Assembly (NCBI GenBank): GCA_017432565.1
Contig: JAFRIW010000005.1
Span: 30,949-94,948, forward strand
Source of the DNA: Lachnospiraceae bacterium
Lineage (GTDB): Bacteria; Bacillota; Clostridia; Lachnospirales; Lachnospiraceae
DNA: 64,000 nucleotides
Reading direction: 5' to 3'
Part shown: positions 60,809 through 64,000 of the stretch, one piece after another
Layout of the letters: each line of letters starts with the position of its first letter
How positions within the stretch are numbered: position 1 is the first letter of the stretch
The notes under the pieces: model-generated
What the model was told of the DNA's origin: nothing
Seen by the model: only the letters and a program-made list of their open reading frames with translations
Databases searched by the model: none
Translations under genes and position numbers: made by a program

Positions 60809-60858
60809 CTATAGTAAGTTTTTGCCCGGAGAATGTGTCAGGCATACACTTACTATAG
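60809..60858. promoter_or_regulatory. Perfect 11-bp inverted repeat around the GPH promoter
   Basis: CTATAGTAAGT (60809-60819) and ACTTACTATAG (60848-60858), separated by 28 bp. The upstream copy includes the -10 box, the other lies just before the ribosome site. It looks like an operator for a regulator binding two half-sites. Confidence 0.55.
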
Positions 60859-60880
60859 CGGAAAAACGCTGAAATTTAAA
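60852..60880 (-). promoter_or_regulatory. Promoter of the GPH transporter gene
   Basis: TTTAAA (60880-60875), 17 bp, TATAGT (60857-60852) on the minus strand. Confidence 0.6.
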
Positions 60881-60919
60881 GGGAAAACCGTCCTAAATCA
60901 GGGCAGCGGACCGGTTTTT

Positions 60920-61768
60920 TTACTTCAGCAGCGGAACGCCGCATTTGCTGCACCGGTCATTCGTGATCGGATTAGCCTTCAGGCAGCTCACGCAGTACAG
61001 ATGTGTCTCCCGGGTCTTGTCATATTTTTCGTAAGGAAAATGAAGCTGCGGGTGATACATATACCGGTCGCCCACCTGCAGATACTGCCAGGCGGAAAAC
61101 TTCGTCGGTGTCGTCTCGACAATCTTGTCGTTTTTCCCATCTGAGCGGCGGATGTAGGTGACATATTTCTCCCGGATCTGATTGTCGTCATTGCGCCTGT
61201 ATCTTCGCTCGGAAGCTGTCAGCTTCTTGCGCTGATTAAGGATCTTTTTATCTGTCACAACCGCTTCATAAGTATGCTTTGCGCGCTCCTTGGCAAAGCT
61301 GTAAATCGTAAAAATCAGAAAGACCGCGGATACGAAAAGGCCGTATTTGAATGCATCCTCCGGTTCTATCTCTCCGGTGACATTCGAATAGATCATAAAG
61401 CCGATCAGCGGCAGGGGAACGATAATCGGAACAAACAGCTTCGAGATGTTTCGGGACTTGCGCATCGCCTTCATGATCTCCGGATCATTAATCCGTGTCG
61501 AATAACCCGGGGCCGGGACGCCCATGCGCACGTTGGCGCCCGCCGTCTGCCATGCTGAAGCCTGCTGCTGCGCCCACTGCTGTTGCTGCGCCCACTGCTG
61601 TTGCTGCTGCGGCTGAGTCCACTGCTGCTGAGGCTGGGCCTGCCTGGGCGGCGTCCACTGAGCCTGCTGAGGCTGGGGCTGCGCCGCCTCAATACGTGAT
61701 CCGCAGTTCTCACAGAACGCATCACCGCCGTTTACCGGTTTCCCACAGTTCGGGCAAAAATTTGCCAT
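60920..61768 (-). CDS. Membrane protein with N- and C-terminal zinc ribbons and Gln-rich linker
   Basis: A 282-residue protein of unknown function. N-terminal zinc ribbon FCPNCGKPVNGGDAFCENCG (residues 4-23), a Gln/Trp/Ala-rich low-complexity stretch (30-70), two hydrophobic segments (about 110-130 and 140-158, with IIVPLPLIGFMIYSN), then a cytoplasmic domain (165-255) and a C-terminal ribbon YCVSCLKANPITNDRCSKCG. A start at 61768 (AGG 6 nt ahead) gives the normal MANFCPNCGK opening. Divergent from the large HTH regulator, sharing its operator region. Confidence 0.8.
   Translation of the reverse strand: MANFCPNCGKPVNGGDAFCENCGSRIEAAQPQPQQAQWTPPRQAQPQQQWTQPQQQQQWAQQQQWAQQQASAWQTAGANVRMGVPAPGYSTRINDPEIMKAMRKSRNISKLFVPIIVPLPLIGFMIYSNVTGEIEPEDAFKYGLFVSAVFLIFTIYSFAKERAKHTYEAVVTDKKILNQRKKLTASERRYRRNDDNQIREKYVTYIRRSDGKNDKIVETTPTKFSAWQYLQVGDRYMYHPQLHFPYEKYDKTRETHLYCVSCLKANPITNDRCSKCGVPLLK
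61561..61612. repeat. 18-bp tandem repeat coding the Gln-rich linker
   Basis: About three imperfect copies of CTGCTGTTGCTGCGCCCA, encoding WAQQQQ-like units in the zinc-ribbon protein. In frame and a likely site of copy-number change by slippage. Confidence 0.75.
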
Positions 61769-61844
61769 ATCGCACCTGCCTTTCTCTTCCGTCATCTCCC
61801 CGTTTCCGGATTTTCTGCCTCTATCATATCTTTTCTTTGTCTGA

Positions 61845-61850
61845 TATAAT
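61845..61850 (+). promoter_or_regulatory. -10 box of the double-HTH regulator gene
   Basis: TATAAT, 68 bp before the ATG; no good -35 at 17 bp. The predicted start falls inside the adjacent palindromes. The region is shared with the divergent zinc-ribbon gene. Confidence 0.5.
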
Positions 61851-61852
61851 CG

Positions 61853-61888
61853 TGACAAATTGATTTGTCATTGACATCTTTGTTGTCA
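61853..61888. promoter_or_regulatory. Tandem palindromic operator
   Basis: Two dyads in a row: TGACAAAT-TG-ATTTGTCA (61853-61870, perfect 8-bp arms) and TGACA-N7-TGTCA (61872-61888). Four TGACA/TGTCA half-sites lie directly downstream of the -10 box, in the gap between a divergent gene pair, one of which encodes a double-HTH protein. Autoregulation is the natural reading (inference). Confidence 0.65.
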
Positions 61889-61917
61889 CACCGGGCATTC
61901 CTGAAAAGGAGGATGAG

Positions 61918-63735
61918 ATGTTTACAGAAAGATTGAATGAGCTTCTTGAAACCATCGGAGCAGGAAATAAGGATATTGCAAAATACGGCGGATTCGACCG
62001 CACGAATTTAAGCAGACTGCGCAGCGGCACCCGCCGCCCCGGGCGACTGAGCCCGACGGTGGAGAAGCTGGTCAGCGGCATCTATCTTTTCTCGGACGAC
62101 AGAAATGCTTTAAAGGAGCTGTGCGATGTCATCGGGATGGATCCGGATGCCTCCGCGCCTCAGATCCGTCAGAGTATCGCCGACTGGCTGTTTGAGGGCG
62201 AGCCGGAAGAAACGGCGGGCGCCGAAAAGGCCTCTGCCGGGAGCGCAGCGGCGGAAAAAAAGAAAAAACAGGCGTCACTCCGCTCGCTCGCGGAGCGGCT
62301 GGACAGCTCCATGACGCTCGCTGAGCTGTCCAATGTCCGTCTCTCACATCTGGTGCACACGGATGCTTCCCTGATCAGCCGCTACCGGAACGGTATGCGC
62401 TCTCCTCTCTCCAACCCGGTCATCGCCGAGCAGATCAGCCATATTCTGCTTCACCGGATTCTCCGGCACGGAAAAGAAAAGGAACTGGCTGCGCTGATGC
62501 GGCTGCAGGACGGAAAGCCGGAGGAGGGAAATTTTACGGCATGGCTCTTTCAGACTGAGGAGCTGCCGGAGCGGAATATTCATATTGCGGAGGATATGCT
62601 GGGATTCTTCGATTCCTACACTGCCGGGAGCAGAATTCAGCTGCCGCCGTGGGAGTCCGTTGCGCAGGGGCTGGACCCTGCGGATGCCCGCGGCGCTTAT
62701 TTCGGCACTGAAGGGCTTCGAGAAGCAGTCCTGCGTTTTCTCACGGATGCGGTGAAAAACCGGGTGTCAGATCTGTTTCTCTATTCTGATGAGGATCAGA
62801 GCTGGATGACCGGCGATCCGGCATTTCTTTCGGCATGGGCCTCCCTGATGAGCACCTGTGTCGGGAACGGAACACAGATCCGGATCATCCACAACATTGA
62901 CCGGAATCTTTCGGAGATGAACGATGCCATAAGAAGCTGGCTCCCGCTTTATATGTCCGGAATGATTGAATCCTACTCCTGCGAAAGACAGCGAGAGCAC
63001 AGATTCTCCCATACCATCTTCCTGGCTCCCGGCTCAGCCTGTATCTGGGCTTTCCATGCGGCCGGGTCCGAGTCGGAAGGCCTCTATCACTATGAGACGG
63101 ATCCTGCAAGTCTTTCGATGTGTGAGACACAGTACCGGTCTCTTCTGGCTTCTTCAGACCCGCTTCTGAAGGCCATGCCGGCCAGACCTTTTGACGGTTC
63201 ATCGGATCTCACCGTCATTCAGAAAGAGCTTTCCGCCGCCACCATGCCGGAGGAACTGATCCGCTCCTTTGACGAGCCGGCGCTGACCGCGTACTGGAAA
63301 GATGTCCGGGCGGCGTTTTTAAGACGCCTCTCCGAGGATCAGGTGAAGGTGCGCGAGTGCATTCCGCTCGCCGCAGCAGATGCTTTCACAGAGGGGAAGG
63401 TTTTTACGGAGAGTATCCCGGGAAGAGGGGCTCTGGCCTATACACCGCAGCAATACGCCATGCATCTGCGCGGCATCATCCGTCTCCTGGAGGAGTTTCC
63501 GAATTACCGGATCTATCTCCTTCCCGAGACGCCCTTCCCGAACATCCGGCTCTTTATTTCACAGATCAGGGCACAGATCATCCACGCGCTGCGGCCGGAG
63601 CTTTCCTTCGGTTTCTCTCACCCGCAGCTGTGCGCGGCTTTTCTGGGTTTTGCGGATAATCTGACAGATCAGACGAAAACAGACCGGAACTCCCTGCGCC
63701 GCTGTCTCGAAGCCGCGGCCGCCGGGCTTTATTGA
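61918..63735 (+). CDS. Large double-HTH regulator-like protein of unknown family
   Basis: A 605-residue cytoplasmic protein. Residues about 5-70 (LNELLETIGAGNKDIAKYGG, DRTNLSRLRSGTRRPG) and again 118-185 (SLRSLAERLD, TDASLISRYRNGMRSP) read as Xre-like helix-turn-helix units, joined by an Ala/Glu/Lys-rich linker (93-115). The rest (190-605) has no motif I recognise; IRIIHNIDRNLSEMNDAIRSWLPLYMSG and AYTPQQYAMHLRGIIRLLEEFPNYRIYLLPE suggest alpha/beta sensor domains. AGGAGG precedes the ATG. The stop TGA lies at the boundary of the tnpB element, so the C-terminus may have been set by the insertion. Confidence 0.8.
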   Translation: MFTERLNELLETIGAGNKDIAKYGGFDRTNLSRLRSGTRRPGRLSPTVEKLVSGIYLFSDDRNALKELCDVIGMDPDASAPQIRQSIADWLFEGEPEETAGAEKASAGSAAAEKKKKQASLRSLAERLDSSMTLAELSNVRLSHLVHTDASLISRYRNGMRSPLSNPVIAEQISHILLHRILRHGKEKELAALMRLQDGKPEEGNFTAWLFQTEELPERNIHIAEDMLGFFDSYTAGSRIQLPPWESVAQGLDPADARGAYFGTEGLREAVLRFLTDAVKNRVSDLFLYSDEDQSWMTGDPAFLSAWASLMSTCVGNGTQIRIIHNIDRNLSEMNDAIRSWLPLYMSGMIESYSCERQREHRFSHTIFLAPGSACIWAFHAAGSESEGLYHYETDPASLSMCETQYRSLLASSDPLLKAMPARPFDGSSDLTVIQKELSAATMPEELIRSFDEPALTAYWKDVRAAFLRRLSEDQVKVRECIPLAAADAFTEGKVFTESIPGRGALAYTPQQYAMHLRGIIRLLEEFPNYRIYLLPETPFPNIRLFISQIRAQIIHALRPELSFGFSHPQLCAAFLGFADNLTDQTKTDRNSLRRCLEAAAAGLY

Positions 63736-63739
63736 ACCT

Positions 63740-63877
63740 CCCACCGCCTGCAGAGGCGGGGGATTCCTGCTTCATCGCTATAGTTTGCCGGCCAAGACGT
63801 GTCTTTGCCAGGCAGTGACCATCGGCTCCACAGGCGTTGACTTCGGGCAGTTCCTGCCCTAGTGATTCTATTTGTTT
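63740..63877 (-). ncRNA. Candidate omega RNA (TnpB guide RNA) region
   Basis: The 140 bp between the tnpB stop and the element end, where IS200/IS605 elements encode the omega RNA that guides TnpB nuclease. Stem candidates: GGGCAG/CTGCCC (about 63846-63860) and the terminal hairpin 63740-63762. The guide would continue into host DNA below 63736. Position and structure are seen; activity is inference. Confidence 0.5.
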
Positions 63878-64000
63878 TCAGCTTACTTTCTGTATTTCGA
63901 TATCATTCAGGATTCGGAGAGCCTCCTTCCTGATATTGACCGCTGCATTGATGTCACGGTCATGCACTGCCCCACATGCCGGACACTGCCATCTCCGTAT
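63878..64000 (-). CDS. tnpB: TnpB (RNA-guided nuclease), C-terminal fragment in window
   Basis: The last 40 codons of tnpB run in from the right edge. They contain the second half of the zinc ribbon ([13 protein letters not shown]) and the RuvC-III Asp in [16 protein letters not shown], characteristic of IS605 OrfB/TnpB. The gene ends at TGA 63878-63880, but the same frame stays open past it for about 48 codons (GQELPEVNACGADG, AMKQESPASAGGG), which looks like the C-terminal tail common in other TnpB proteins; the TGA may therefore be a nonsense mutation or natural shortening. The N-terminal part is outside. Confidence 0.85.
   Translation of the reverse strand: MRRWQCPACGAVHDRDINAAVNIRKEALRILNDIEIQKVS

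Larger units (their letters stand above)
63736..64000 (-). mobile_element. Right end of an IS200/IS605-type (IS1341-like) element
   Basis: The segment holds the 3' end of tnpB and a structured right end. At the boundary a hairpin (63740-63762, CCC-A-CCGCCT / AGGCGGGGG) is followed on the minus strand by GAGGTTCA, a familiar right-end form of this group. The left end lies beyond the window, so it is unknown whether tnpA is present. Confidence 0.8.

Noticed and set aside
61561..61640. CTG-rich repeat as a CRISPR-like array
   Set aside because: Copies are contiguous, in frame and code for Gln-rich protein; there are no spacers.
63740..63762. Hairpin after the double-HTH gene as an intrinsic terminator
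   Set aside because: No T-run follows on either strand, and it fits the right-end hairpin of the tnpB element.
1..64000. tRNA, rRNA, prophage or integrase genes
   Set aside because: None was recognised; gene order is compact and the only mobile sequences seen are the REP-like palindrome and the tnpB end.

Overview
The window reads as a chromosomal segment of a strictly anaerobic, GC-rich member of the Bacillota, most like a butyrate-producing Lachnospiraceae gut bacterium (inference). The support is a complete butyrate operon (thl-crt-hbd-bcd-etfB-etfA), an oxygen-sensitive class III ribonucleotide reductase, YesM/YesN-type two-component systems, LplB/LplC-type sugar ABC transporters, many glycoside hydrolases, strong GGAGG ribosome sites and TTGACA/TATAAT promoters. 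No rRNA, tRNA or CRISPR array was seen.

Layout. 1-2.5 kb: a cell-surface fibre-type locus (SipW signal peptidase, a TasA-like protein and a surface protein running off the left edge). 2.6-8.7 kb: butyrate operon. 8.8-11.1 kb: ribosome hibernation factor and a secreted NlpC/P60 hydrolase. 11.2-15.5 kb: a C39-like protein facing an operon of phospholipase C, MFS transporter, glycerophosphodiesterase, acylphosphatase and NUDIX hydrolase. 15.6-26.6 kb: a pentose-type sensing and uptake locus (xylulokinase, anchored sugar-binding protein, histidine kinase, response regulator, lipoprotein binding protein, terminator, then ChvE/MmsA/MmsB ABC transporter). 26.7-44 kb: glycan use (MATE, GH2, inositol-phosphatase family, GH30, GH5, an LplB/LplC/solute-binding cassette, a second YesM/YesN pair translationally coupled to endonuclease III, and a GH78 rhamnosidase). 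44.1-46.4 kb, plus strand: HAD phosphatase, rRNA pseudouridine synthase, pyridoxamine kinase. 46.4-54.6 kb: thioredoxin reductase, a NrdD fused to a redoxin domain, NrdG, a DUF4037 and a TPR protein, and a GH3 enzyme. 54.7-61.8 kb: SGNH hydrolase, esterase, secreted RsiV-like protein, ketopantoate reductase, a REP-like palindrome, a GPH sugar symporter and a zinc-ribbon membrane protein. 61.9-64 kb: a large double-HTH regulator whose stop codon lies at the right end of an IS200/IS605-type tnpB element with a candidate omega RNA.

Main points for a second look: (i) a NrdG / NrdD-redoxin / thioredoxin reductase cluster under two NrdR-type boxes spaced exactly 31 bp, suggesting a self-contained reductant chain; (ii) a surface-protein gene that fuses in frame an LPXTG-like tail to a second SipW-type signal segment, as if encoding a two-subunit polyprotein; (iii) four junctions where a promoter is superimposed on the upstream operon's terminator; (iv) a two-receptor sugar-sensing module; (v) tandem palindromes in front of the double-HTH regulator and the tnpB insertion that abuts its stop codon.
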